33,754 nucleotides of DNA from contig NZ_NRGS01000016.1 in assembly GCF_002332425.1 (NCBI RefSeq), positions 1-33,754 on the forward strand. Direction: 5' to 3'. Origin of the DNA: Brachybacterium alimentarium. Its GTDB lineage: Bacteria > Actinomycetota > Actinomycetes > Actinomycetales > Dermabacteraceae. This document shows, piece by piece, positions 1-6,899 of this stretch (position 1 is the stretch's first letter; the number at the start of each line of letters is the position of its first letter). Position numbers and translations under genes: made by a program. The notes beneath the pieces were generated by a model. That model was not told where the DNA came from. It ran no database searches and saw only the letters and a list, made by a program, of their open reading frames with translations.

Positions 1-1
1 G

Positions 2-193
2 AACCCGGGTCGGTTCACCGAACGCCAAGCGATACGCCGCGGCACCTTCCGCTCCGTCCGCGAACTCACCACCGCGATCCGGCGCTTCATCGAGACCTAC
101 AACAAGGACTGTCAGCCCTTCGCCTGGACCAAAACCGCCGGCCAAATCCTCACGAAAGCCAAGCGTCCAACCACTTCAGAAACGCGACACTAG
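2..193 (+). CDS. IS630-type transposase, C-terminal fragment (cut by window edge)
   Basis: The first 63 codons of an open frame run from the window edge to a TAG at 191-193. The translation contains RQAIRRGTFRSVREL, then FIETYNKDCQPFAWTKTAGQIL. This matches the end of IS630-family transposases, where a conserved PF-W-TKTA-(D/G)-(E/Q)IL segment follows the last catalytic acidic residue of the DDE/RNase H-like nuclease. The catalytic residues would lie to the left of the window. The element's end is probably close to this stop (see the next entry). I am confident of the family and cannot judge whether the full gene is intact. Confidence 0.85.
   Translation, partial: NPGRFTERQAIRRGTFRSVRELTTAIRRFIETYNKDCQPFAWTKTAGQILTKAKRPTTSETRH
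169..193 (+). mobile_element. candidate right terminal inverted repeat of the IS630-type element
   Basis: The last bases of the transposase gene, read on the minus strand from the stop codon, begin CTAGTGTCGCGTTTCTGAAG. IS630 elements insert at TA or CTAG, and their terminal repeats often overlap the transposase 3' end, so this stretch is a plausible element end with CTAG at 190-193. The left copy is outside the window, so the repeat cannot be confirmed here. Confidence 0.35.
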
Positions 194-688
194 ACACACG
201 CCTCCGCCTCATGCGCGACCCGCGGATCGACAGGCCCGCGTCACTGTAACACGGCTCACATTGCCCGCCTTGTTTGAGGAAACATGCAGATCATAGGGTT
301 GCCCTGGTGGTGCTTCATGGGCTTCGTATGGCGGTACCCGGGGCCCGTCCGGCCCCCACAGTTGTCCAGACTCAGCGGCCCCAGGGGACTGCTGCGGATG
401 CTAGACGACCAGGAGTCGGACGCACTGCGCCCACGCCACGCGTTCGCCCTCGCGGGAGATGGGGCCGCAGATGCGCTCGAGGCCTACCCCGGAACCAACG
501 AGACAGCTCGCATCGACCGACGGGCTTCGAAACATCCACCGTGACGGGAGCACGGGTGTGCGCTGCCAAGCTCCTCAGCTTCTATGGGAGCTCAAAGCTC
601 GTAGCAGGGAGCTTGTCCCACTAGTGCCAGCCATTCGATCCTTGTGTCCACGTGTCACGTTACCGATGGTCACGTCCACAACCGGATC
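194..688. other. about 500 bases without a recognisable gene; composition differs from the rest
   Basis: Several short open frames exist (for example 284-544 plus), but none has a recognisable protein sequence, a good ribosome binding site or actinobacterial codon pattern. The stretch 560-720 is clearly less GC-rich than the genes around it and has repeated AGCT-containing words. It lies between a transposase end and a gene that loses its 3' end at about 700. The simplest reading is foreign or rearranged DNA left by mobile elements. Confidence 0.5.
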
Positions 689-1582
689 CTACGGAACCGG
701 GGAGCTTGAGATAATGCGGGTGTCGCAGCCGTTGTGGTCCACGTCGTTCCGCCAGCCGAAGGAGTCCCGGTCGTAGTCGGTCTTCGGCGCGCGGCCCTTC
801 TCCTCGAGGCCGGCGAGCATTGCGAGCGCGGTGCCGTCGGCCGCGATCACGGCGTCCGTGGTCGGGGCGGGCTCCGTGGTGGTGGGCGTGGGGTCCGGTG
901 CGGCGGTGGTGGTCGGTGCGGCCTCGGTGGTCGGATCCTCGACCGGCTCCGCCGTCTCCTCCACCGGCGCCTGGAGGTCCTTGGCCTCCGCTGCCGGCGC
1001 TGCGACCTGGGACTCCGGCTCCGGCGGCGTGGGAGTGTCGATCGAGCCGGCCACGGCGAAGAGCGCGAAGACGCTGGCGACCGCGACCGCTGAGATCACC
1101 CGGGAGGGCCACTTCGCCGTCTCGAACTGCTGCAGCGGGCGCCCCTTCGCATCTCGCACCGTGCCCGTGAGCAGGAGCACGAGGTCGATGAGGTACCAGA
1201 CGAAGAAGCCGCCCATCGTGACGAGCTTCAGCAGGCCCGTCTTCCATCGTCCGAGGTAGAAGCGGTCCACGCCCCACACCCCGAGGAACAGCGACAGCGC
1301 CCAGGCGACGGCGTAGCTCTTGCCGGGCGCCGACAGCCCGTTCTGCGGCGTGCGGTAGGCCGACGACGCCAGCGGCGTCTTGAGGTGGTGCGGCCCCGAG
1401 GCCGACACGTTCGACCAGTCCTGCCCGGCGGGCGGGGCACTGGGCCAGTCCTGCCCGGCCGGAGCGCTCGGCCAATCCTGCCCGGCGGGCGGGGCGCTGG
1501 GCCAATCCTGGCTGGCGGACGAGGCGCTCAGGGGGTCCTGGCTGCTGTCATGGGGCTGCGGGGCAGGGCGCTGCGGAGTCAT
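689..1582 (-). CDS. TM2-domain membrane protein with a truncated DUF1524-like nuclease domain
   Basis: The protein has a repetitive QDWPSAP-type N-terminal tail (about residues 24-57), then a TM2 domain (about 88-140). The TM2 domain shows two membrane segments joined by GVWGVDRFYLGRWKTG, the usual G-x-D-RFY-G motif. A third membrane segment follows at about 163-181, then a Pro/Thr/Glu-rich linker, probably outside the cell. The C-terminus begins like a DUF1524 (GmrSD C-terminal, HNH-type) secreted nuclease domain: GRAPKTDYDRDSFGW and then DVDHNGCDTR. In that family CDTR is followed by N-D-(I/V)-L and about 60-80 more residues. Here it is followed by IISSSPVP and a stop, and no other frame restores the domain. 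ATG at 1582 is chosen because AAGGA lies 5 bases before it; ATG at 1588 would abut that site. The TM2 call is firm. Nuclease activity is probably lost. Confidence 0.8.
   Translation of the reverse strand: MTPQRPAPQPHDSSQDPLSASSASQDWPSAPPAGQDWPSAPAGQDWPSAPPAGQDWSNVSASGPHHLKTPLASSAYRTPQNGLSAPGKSYAVAWALSLFLGVWGVDRFYLGRWKTGLLKLVTMGGFFVWYLIDLVLLLTGTVRDAKGRPLQQFETAKWPSRVISAVAVASVFALFAVAGSIDTPTPPEPESQVAAPAAEAKDLQAPVEETAEPVEDPTTEAAPTTTAAPDPTPTTTEPAPTTDAVIAADGTALAMLAGLEEKGRAPKTDYDRDSFGWRNDVDHNGCDTRIISSSPVP
1412..1513 (-). repeat. coding minisatellite, QDWPSAP(P)AG units
   Basis: About three and a half near-identical units of 30-33 bases encode QDWPSAPPAG, QDWPSAPAG and variants in the cytoplasmic tail of the TM2 protein. 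Unit length is a multiple of three, so gain or loss of a unit keeps the reading frame. Confidence 0.85.
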
Positions 1583-1903
1583 GCGCATCCTTGGAAGTCG
1601 TCACCGATGCCCGAGGGTCGCCTTCCGGGCGCCTCCGAGCCGGAGCGTAGGCACCGGCCGTCTGCTCACAGCGCCCCGACGGGACGCAGTTGCAGCTTAC
1701 TGTTCAACTACCCGTTTTCTCCGGGTTTCTGGACACTGGTCACCGAGGTCACAGGGACGCTGGACACAGCGCGCAAGGTGCGCAGCAGTCCTCTCCCCCG
1801 GGCACCGGGCACCGGGCACCGGGCACCGGGCACCGGGCACCGGGCACCGGGCACCGGAGCATCCGAGCGACAGCGCATCGGAGGAGGCGTTCCACCGCCG
1901 TGC
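1583..1903. other. intergenic spacer between the deacetylase and TM2 genes, with a heptamer array
   Basis: This spacer of about 320 bases separates two minus-strand genes. It holds the GGCACCG array at 1801-1856 and, at about 1690-1730, a locally AT-richer patch (TTGAACAGTAAGC on the minus strand) that could carry the TM2 gene's promoter. No clear -10/-35 pair and no strong terminator stem were found. Confidence 0.5.
1801..1856. repeat. eight perfect tandem copies of GGCACCG
   Basis: The heptamer GGCACCG is repeated eight times without error over exactly 56 bases. It starts about 50 bases past the stop codon of the exported deacetylase gene. A seven-base unit is not a codon multiple, in keeping with a non-coding position. 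Confidence 0.97.
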
Positions 1904-4699
1904 TCAGAGGGCGGCGGCCGCCGCGGACGTTCCACTCTCCCCCTCCAGGGACGCCACCACGCGCAGCCTCGCGCCGTCGGCCGCGTCCTCGTCGAGCGGC
2001 ACCTCCAGCTGCTGCGTGCCCGCAGTGATCTCACCCGCCTCGAGCTCCCCGAGGATCGTCGTCCCGTCCCACAGGTACACACGCAAGGTGCCGGCCTCCT
2101 GGCTGCGAAGACGCACGGAGATCATCTCTCCGTCCTGTCGGGCCTGATCCAGGCGCAGACTGCCGCTGGGCAGCGCGGGAGCGCCGCCGAGGCCGGTGCC
2201 GTCGACCGCGGCCTGGAGGATCGAGGCCGGGGACTCCACGGAACGGGCTGCGGAGTCGGGGATCCGGGGCTGGACCGGGGCCTCCTCGCCGGCGGGCAGG
2301 TCGGGCAGCTCGAGCACGCCCCAGCGGTAGGGATCCGCCTGGATGCCCGGGAAGGTGGACCATCCGATCCGGGACTGGCCCGTCTGGTCGTCGGTGTCCG
2401 AGTCGTAGACGACCACGTTGAAGCCGATGTTCGTGGGATCGACGCCGTCGGGCAGCTCCGCGAACGGGATTCGGGTCTCGATCACGTACCCCTCGTACGG
2501 CTCGGAGATGCTCGCCGCGATCCGCACGCCCGGCGCGACCTCGTCGATCGGTCCCTGCCGGTTGTCATGATCGCGGCCCGCGACCGGCCCGCCGATGCCG
2601 TCCTCGGCAGCGGTGCCGGGCAGGACCCCGAGGATGAAGGTGCTCGAGGTGTCGTCCGAGGCGCCGCGCGGATCGATCATGATCTCGATCGAGTCGGTGC
2701 GGAAGCGCTGCTTGTTGTCCTCCGCGGGCAGCAACGCGCCGAGAGTGTCGTCGTTGACCTGCACGAACACGAACAGGTTCTCGTCGTCGTAAGTGACCCA
2801 GGTGCTGCCGGAGGCGTCCTCGGGCGTGACCTCCTCACCTTCCCAGAGGGTGCCGATGTCGATCGGATCGCCGGGGTATTCCGTGTCGCCCCGCTGCGCG
2901 TCGACCTCGACGCCGTCGCTGCGCGCGGCCACCAGTCGCGGAACCAGGTGGAGTCCTTGGGTGAGGGTCGCGGTGATGCCGTCCGCCGTGGTGGTCGCGG
3001 TCAGCGGGTAGACGCCGCCGTTCGGTGCGCGGTTCGCCGTGGGCAGGTCGGGATCGGTGTTCTCGATCCGCACCTCGGCGGAGGCGGTGCCGCCGGCGGG
3101 AACTGCCTCCAGCAGCAGCTCGGGCGGATCCGCGGTGATCCCCTCGGGCAGCTCGAGCACCAGTTCGGCGTCCTGGTCGTGCTCGGAGTGGTTGCGAGCG
3201 ATGATCTCGAAGGTCTCGGCGCGTCCGGAGCCCAGAGCGCGCCGCGTGGGCACCAGCGCGTCCAGGCGCTGCATGCCGAGCTCCTCGGTCCACTCCAGGA
3301 ACGCGGCGATCTCGGGGCGCTCGACGAGCCCTGCCTCGACCGGCCCGGCGGTGCGCAGCGGCAGCACGTTCTCGCCGTCGCCTCGTCGCGAGGTGACCCG
3401 GGCGCGCAGCAGCACGTGCTCCCCGGTGGCGGCGCCCGAGGGGACCGACACGGTGAACGTCGCGGTGCGCTCCTGGTGCGCGGGGATCGTCCCGATCCCC
3501 TGGGCCCGGCCGACGCTCCATCCGTCGGGGCCCTCGAGCGCGACCTGCACGCCGGGCAGGGCGCTGCCGGGCGCGGCGATGCGCACCGTGACCTCGACCT
3601 CTCCGTCGGGCAGGACGGCGAAACGGTCAGCGGTGACCTCGAGCCGTGTGCCCAGCGGCAGGCCGCCCTCGATCGGCAGCGACGCGCCCTCGAGGGCGGC
3701 GGTGTCGGAGCTGGTGGGATCCGCGAGCGGGGTGCGGGAATCGATGAGCGTGAACCAGGTCGCGGGGATCTGCTCGGGGTCGGTGGGCGAGGGCGGGTTC
3801 ACGTGCCAGCCCTGGGTGCGATAGGCGTGCACGGAGTCGTCGCGCACCGCGCTCCAGCGCTTGTCATGGTGCGCGGACTCGGTGCCGTCCCAGGCGCCGA
3901 AGACCACGTCGCTGGCCACCTCGGGCTCGTATCCCTGCGAGACGGCGTCGGGTCCGGTCCCGGAGCTGCCGTTGGATCCGGAGCGCAGGATCCGGCTCGG
4001 GGAGAACGGGGCGAGGCCTTCCTCGAAATGCTCCGGGAACACGTCCTCGCGCCCGGCCAGGTGGTACGCCTCGACGGCGAACATCGCGGCCTGCTGATGG
4101 TTGCCATGATTGCCCTCGACGGCGGAGGGGTTCATGGTGACGATGACGTCGGGCCGGGTCGCGCGCACCACTCGGATGAGGCGGCTGAGGATCTCGGCGC
4201 CGTCCCAGACGTCGTAGGTCAGGGGTGCCGAGAGGGTGTAGAAGAAGTCGACCGCGTCGAGGTTGAAGACGTGCTCGATGCCCGCGTAGCCCACGGCGGT
4301 GCGCTCCTCGGTCTCGCGGATCAGGCCCAGCTCGGGGCCCTCCTCGAGGCCCACCGCGTTGCCGCCGCCCTCGCCGCGGGTCACGGTGATCACTCCGGCC
4401 TTCTGGTCCGCGAACTCGTTCCACTGCCCGAAGGCTGCGAGGGTCCACGCCTCGTCATCCGGGTGCGCACCGATGTACAGGATGTCGAGATCGACACCGC
4501 CGTCGGCGAGCGCGCGCTCCATCGGCGGGAGGGACGGAAGGTCGAGGACGCTCGCTCCGGCGGCGAGGCCGAGCACGGCCGAGCCCTGCAGCAGGCGCCG
4601 CCTGCTCAGCGAGAGCTCCGGGCCCCGCTCGGAGCGCCTGCGAGGAGTCCGGTCGGGGTGCGGAGCGGCGGGATCGAAGAGGAGGGGTGTGGTCGACAT
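1904..4699 (-). CDS. exported PIG-L (LmbE-type) deacetylase with NEW3-like and CBM9-like modules
   Basis: The product has 931 residues counted from ATG 4699. A Tat-type signal (SRRRLLQGSAVLGLAAG, about residues 32-48) precedes a PIG-L deacetylase domain at about 65-330. The zinc motif AHPDDE lies at about 78-83 and a second histidine motif, NHGNHQQ, near 198-204. PIG-L enzymes remove acetyl groups from N-acetylglucosamine-type sugars. Beta-rich stretches at about 355-440 and 490-555 resemble NEW3 domains. The region about 595-795 (ending near WSTFPGIQADPYRWG) resembles the CBM9-like family of extracellular carbohydrate-binding domains. GTG 4717 would add six residues but has no ribosome binding site. 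It is the last gene of the sugar-transport operon, 50 bases after the kinase. The exact substrate cannot be read from the sequence. Confidence 0.88.
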   Translation of the reverse strand: MSTTPLLFDPAAPHPDRTPRRRSERGPELSLSRRRLLQGSAVLGLAAGASVLDLPSLPPMERALADGGVDLDILYIGAHPDDEAWTLAAFGQWNEFADQKAGVITVTRGEGGGNAVGLEEGPELGLIRETEERTAVGYAGIEHVFNLDAVDFFYTLSAPLTYDVWDGAEILSRLIRVVRATRPDVIVTMNPSAVEGNHGNHQQAAMFAVEAYHLAGREDVFPEHFEEGLAPFSPSRILRSGSNGSSGTGPDAVSQGYEPEVASDVVFGAWDGTESAHHDKRWSAVRDDSVHAYRTQGWHVNPPSPTDPEQIPATWFTLIDSRTPLADPTSSDTAALEGASLPIEGGLPLGTRLEVTADRFAVLPDGEVEVTVRIAAPGSALPGVQVALEGPDGWSVGRAQGIGTIPAHQERTATFTVSVPSGAATGEHVLLRARVTSRRGDGENVLPLRTAGPVEAGLVERPEIAAFLEWTEELGMQRLDALVPTRRALGSGRAETFEIIARNHSEHDQDAELVLELPEGITADPPELLLEAVPAGGTASAEVRIENTDPDLPTANRAPNGGVYPLTATTTADGITATLTQGLHLVPRLVAARSDGVEVDAQRGDTEYPGDPIDIGTLWEGEEVTPEDASGSTWVTYDDENLFVFVQVNDDTLGALLPAEDNKQRFRTDSIEIMIDPRGASDDTSSTFILGVLPGTAAEDGIGGPVAGRDHDNRQGPIDEVAPGVRIAASISEPYEGYVIETRIPFAELPDGVDPTNIGFNVVVYDSDTDDQTGQSRIGWSTFPGIQADPYRWGVLELPDLPAGEEAPVQPRIPDSAARSVESPASILQAAVDGTGLGGAPALPSGSLRLDQARQDGEMISVRLRSQEAGTLRVYLWDGTTILGELEAGEITAGTQQLEVPLDEDAADGARLRVVASLEGESGTSAAAAAL

Positions 4700-4719
4700 G
4701 GGATTCTCGTCTCTCACGG

Positions 4720-4739
4720 GCGCCGCGACGGTGCGGCGC
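4720..4739 (-). other. intercistronic hairpin between kinase and deacetylase genes
   Basis: A perfect 7-base-pair stem (GCGCCGC with GCGGCGC) and a 6-base loop fill most of the 50-base gap between the kinase stop and the deacetylase start. There is no T-run after it. It may adjust the amount of deacetylase mRNA by stabilising or partly terminating the transcript; this role is inferred. Confidence 0.45.
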
Positions 4740-4749
4740 TGGGATCAGG

Positions 4750-6099
4750 TCAGTGCTTCCCGGCGTCGGAGCGCAGGGCGAAGGTTCCCTGGGCCCGACG
4801 TCGGCCCTGCACCTGGTGGTCGGGCACGATGTCCTCGAGGAAGCAGTACCCGTCGCGGGTGTAGGCGGCGCGCAGGTCGCCGCCGTCGGAGGCGTCGGTC
4901 AGATGTCGCCACCAGTCGGTGATGTCGCCCCAGCCGGGCGCGGCCAGCGACCCGCCGAACTGCTGCACGGCGAGCGCCGAGCAGAGCGAGCCGAACTTGA
5001 GGCGCTCGGACAGCGGCCAGTCGGCGAGGGTGCCCAGCACCATGGCGGCGGCGAACACGTCGCCGGCGCCGGTGGTGTCGGTCGCGGTGACGGGCACCGC
5101 CGGGCAGTACGCCTCCTCGCCGGTGGTGCCGTCGATCGCGTAGGAGCCGGCGGCGCCGTCGGTCACCACCGCGAGCGGGACCATCTCCGCGAGCTTGCGC
5201 ACCGCCCGGTCGGGGCTGTCGGTGCGGGTGTAGCTCATGGCTTCGAGCGCATTGGGCGTGAACGCATGGCAGTGGGCGAGCGGAGCGAGGTCGGCGAGGT
5301 CCCAGCGCCCCGTCTCGTCGAAGCCGATGTCGGCGAAGATCTTCGAGCCGCGCCGGGCCAGGTCAGCCCACCAGGCGGTCTCCCCCGCGAGATCGACGAC
5401 CGCGGCGCGCGCGGCAGGGGCCTGCGCGATGAGGGCGGAGAGCGGCTCGGGGAGGTCATGCCCGTGGGTGGTCATCGCCCGGTCCCCCTGGGTGGCGACG
5501 GAGACCGTCAGGGAGGAGTGGAAATCGGGGAAGCGACGGGAGGCGCTGAGGTCGATGCCCTCCTCATGCGCCATGGTGTGCCACATCCAGTCGGCGTAGG
5601 CGTCGTCCCCGAACCCGGCGACCAGCCCGGTGCGCAGGCCCAGACGGGCGGCCGCGACGGCGAGGTTGGCGATCCCGCCGGGACTGGATCCCATGCCCTT
5701 GCTCCACAGCTCCTCGCCGGGCTGCGGTAGTCGCTCCAGCCCGGTGAACACGATGTCGAAGAAGACCGTGCCGGAGAGCAGGACGTCCAGGGGCGGATCG
5801 TCCGCACCGCGCTGCGCGGCCAGGGGATCCCATTCGTGGGCCGCGTCGAGCGCGGCGATCTCCTCGGGCGTGCAGGGGCCGGCACCTGGGGCGGGCGGCG
5901 GTATGCCCGCGTTCGTCGGCGCGATCGTCGGGGACTCGGACGCCGACGGCTGCCGGGTCGTCGGGTCGGGCGTCGTCGGGCCGAGGGCCGTCGGGTCGGG
6001 CGTCGTCCCGTCGGGCGTCGTCGGGCCGGGCGTCGTCGGGCCGGGCGTCGTCGGGCCGGGGGTCGTCGGGTCGGGGGTCGTCGGGTCGGGGGTCATCAT
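4750..6099 (-). CDS. PfkB-family carbohydrate kinase with a Thr/Pro-repeat N-terminal tail
   Basis: The protein has 449 residues. PfkB (ribokinase-like) signature 1 appears as GGIANLAVAAARLG at about 141-154. Signature 2 is DTTGAGD at 341-347, whose last Asp is the usual catalytic base. The family phosphorylates sugars or nucleosides with ATP in the cytoplasm. Residues 1-75 are an unusual tail made mostly of TTPDP/TTPGP pentapeptides, and the kinase fold only begins near 103 (PLDVLLSG). Start 6099 is chosen because AAGGAG lies 7 bases before it and the ATG overlaps the permease stop (ATGA), showing translational coupling. The position between ABC permeases and a deacetylase suggests it phosphorylates the imported sugar or its degradation product. 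The exact substrate is unknown. Confidence 0.88.
   Translation of the reverse strand: MMTPDPTTPDPTTPGPTTPGPTTPGPTTPDGTTPDPTALGPTTPDPTTRQPSASESPTIAPTNAGIPPPAPGAGPCTPEEIAALDAAHEWDPLAAQRGADDPPLDVLLSGTVFFDIVFTGLERLPQPGEELWSKGMGSSPGGIANLAVAAARLGLRTGLVAGFGDDAYADWMWHTMAHEEGIDLSASRRFPDFHSSLTVSVATQGDRAMTTHGHDLPEPLSALIAQAPAARAAVVDLAGETAWWADLARRGSKIFADIGFDETGRWDLADLAPLAHCHAFTPNALEAMSYTRTDSPDRAVRKLAEMVPLAVVTDGAAGSYAIDGTTGEEAYCPAVPVTATDTTGAGDVFAAAMVLGTLADWPLSERLKFGSLCSALAVQQFGGSLAAPGWGDITDWWRHLTDASDGGDLRAAYTRDGYCFLEDIVPDHQVQGRRRAQGTFALRSDAGKH
5953..6093 (-). repeat. coding minisatellite, 15-base units for TTPDP/TTPGP
   Basis: About nine imperfect 15-base units encode TTPDP, TTPGP, TTPDG and TALGP in the kinase N-terminal tail. 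Variation between units is mostly at the D/G codon. The unit keeps the reading frame if copies are gained or lost. Confidence 0.9.
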
Positions 6100-6899
6100 T
6101 TGACGGCTCCTTCGAGCATTCCTCGGATGAAGTGGCGCTGCAGGAACAGGAACATGATCACCATCGGCAGGGCGACGATCACGGCACCCGCCGAGAGCAG
6201 CGCGGTCTCGGCGGTGTACTGGCCCTGGAAGTTCGCCAGGCCCAACGGCGCGGTGCGCAGACTGCCGCCCGGTGCCATCACCAGGGCGATGAGAAACTCG
6301 TTCCAGGTCCACATGAACACCAGCACCACCAGTGTGGTCAGCGCCGGCACCGAGGCGGGGGCGACGATCCGCAGCAGCGTGCGCATCGGGCCGGCACCGT
6401 CGATCGCGGCGGCCTCGAGCATGCTCTCCGGCATCGACCGGAACTGGGCCCGCAGCCAGAAGGTGCCGAAGGCGACGGACTGCGCGATCTGGGGCAGGGC
6501 GATCGCGGCATAGGTGTCGGTCAGCCCCACGGTGCGCAGGTCGAAGAACAGCGGGATGACCGTGGCCTCGGTGGGGATCATCAGCCCGAGCAGGAACACG
6601 TAGAACAGCACGGTCGATCCGGGGAAGCGCATCGTGCCGAACGCATAGCCGGCCAGTACGGACAGCGTGACCGCGCTGGTCACGACGATCGCCGCGATGA
6701 TCAACGAGTTGCCCAGCGAGCGACCGAAGCCGCCCACCTTCCAGGCCTCGAGGAAGTTGGCCAGGTGCAGGCCCGGCGCCTGGCCGATCTGTGGTGAGAC
6801 GGCGGTGGCGAGGATGGTGATCACGGGGATGAGCGCGAAGAGGGCGAACACCCCCAGCACCACGTAGTTCATCGTCCGCTCGGCGGAGGAGACCCTCAT
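6096..6899 (-). CDS. ABC sugar permease, MalG/CUT1 type
   Basis: The protein has 267 residues and six predicted membrane segments, starting with MNYVVLGVFALFALIPVI. The cytoplasmic coupling loop (EAA motif) reads EAAAIDGAGPMRTLLRIVAP, which is characteristic of the MalG-like subunit of carbohydrate-uptake ABC importers. It would pair with the upstream permease and take substrate from the lipoprotein encoded at 8109-9488. Its start overlaps the upstream permease's stop by four bases. No ATPase gene is present in the operon, so the transporter probably uses a shared MsiK-type ATPase encoded elsewhere, as is common in Actinobacteria. Confidence 0.93.
   Translation of the reverse strand: MRVSSAERTMNYVVLGVFALFALIPVITILATAVSPQIGQAPGLHLANFLEAWKVGGFGRSLGNSLIIAAIVVTSAVTLSVLAGYAFGTMRFPGSTVLFYVFLLGLMIPTEATVIPLFFDLRTVGLTDTYAAIALPQIAQSVAFGTFWLRAQFRSMPESMLEAAAIDGAGPMRTLLRIVAPASVPALTTLVVLVFMWTWNEFLIALVMAPGGSLRTAPLGLANFQGQYTAETALLSAGAVIVALPMVIMFLFLQRHFIRGMLEGAVK

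Noticed and set aside
284..544. 86-codon open frame in the left non-coding stretch
   Set aside because: No family resemblance, no convincing ribosome binding site, and a composition unlike the neighbouring genes.
1801..1856. CRISPR array
   Set aside because: The units are contiguous 7-base repeats without spacers, so this is a simple tandem repeat.
4720..4739. Rho-independent terminator between kinase and deacetylase
   Set aside because: There is no T-run and both genes fit one pathway in one direction. Listed only as an intercistronic hairpin.
1385..4864. Plus-strand open frame of 1159 codons opposite the deacetylase gene
   Set aside because: It is a shadow frame caused by high GC. Its translation is Gly/Arg/Asp-rich without family motifs, while the minus-strand frame has clear domains.
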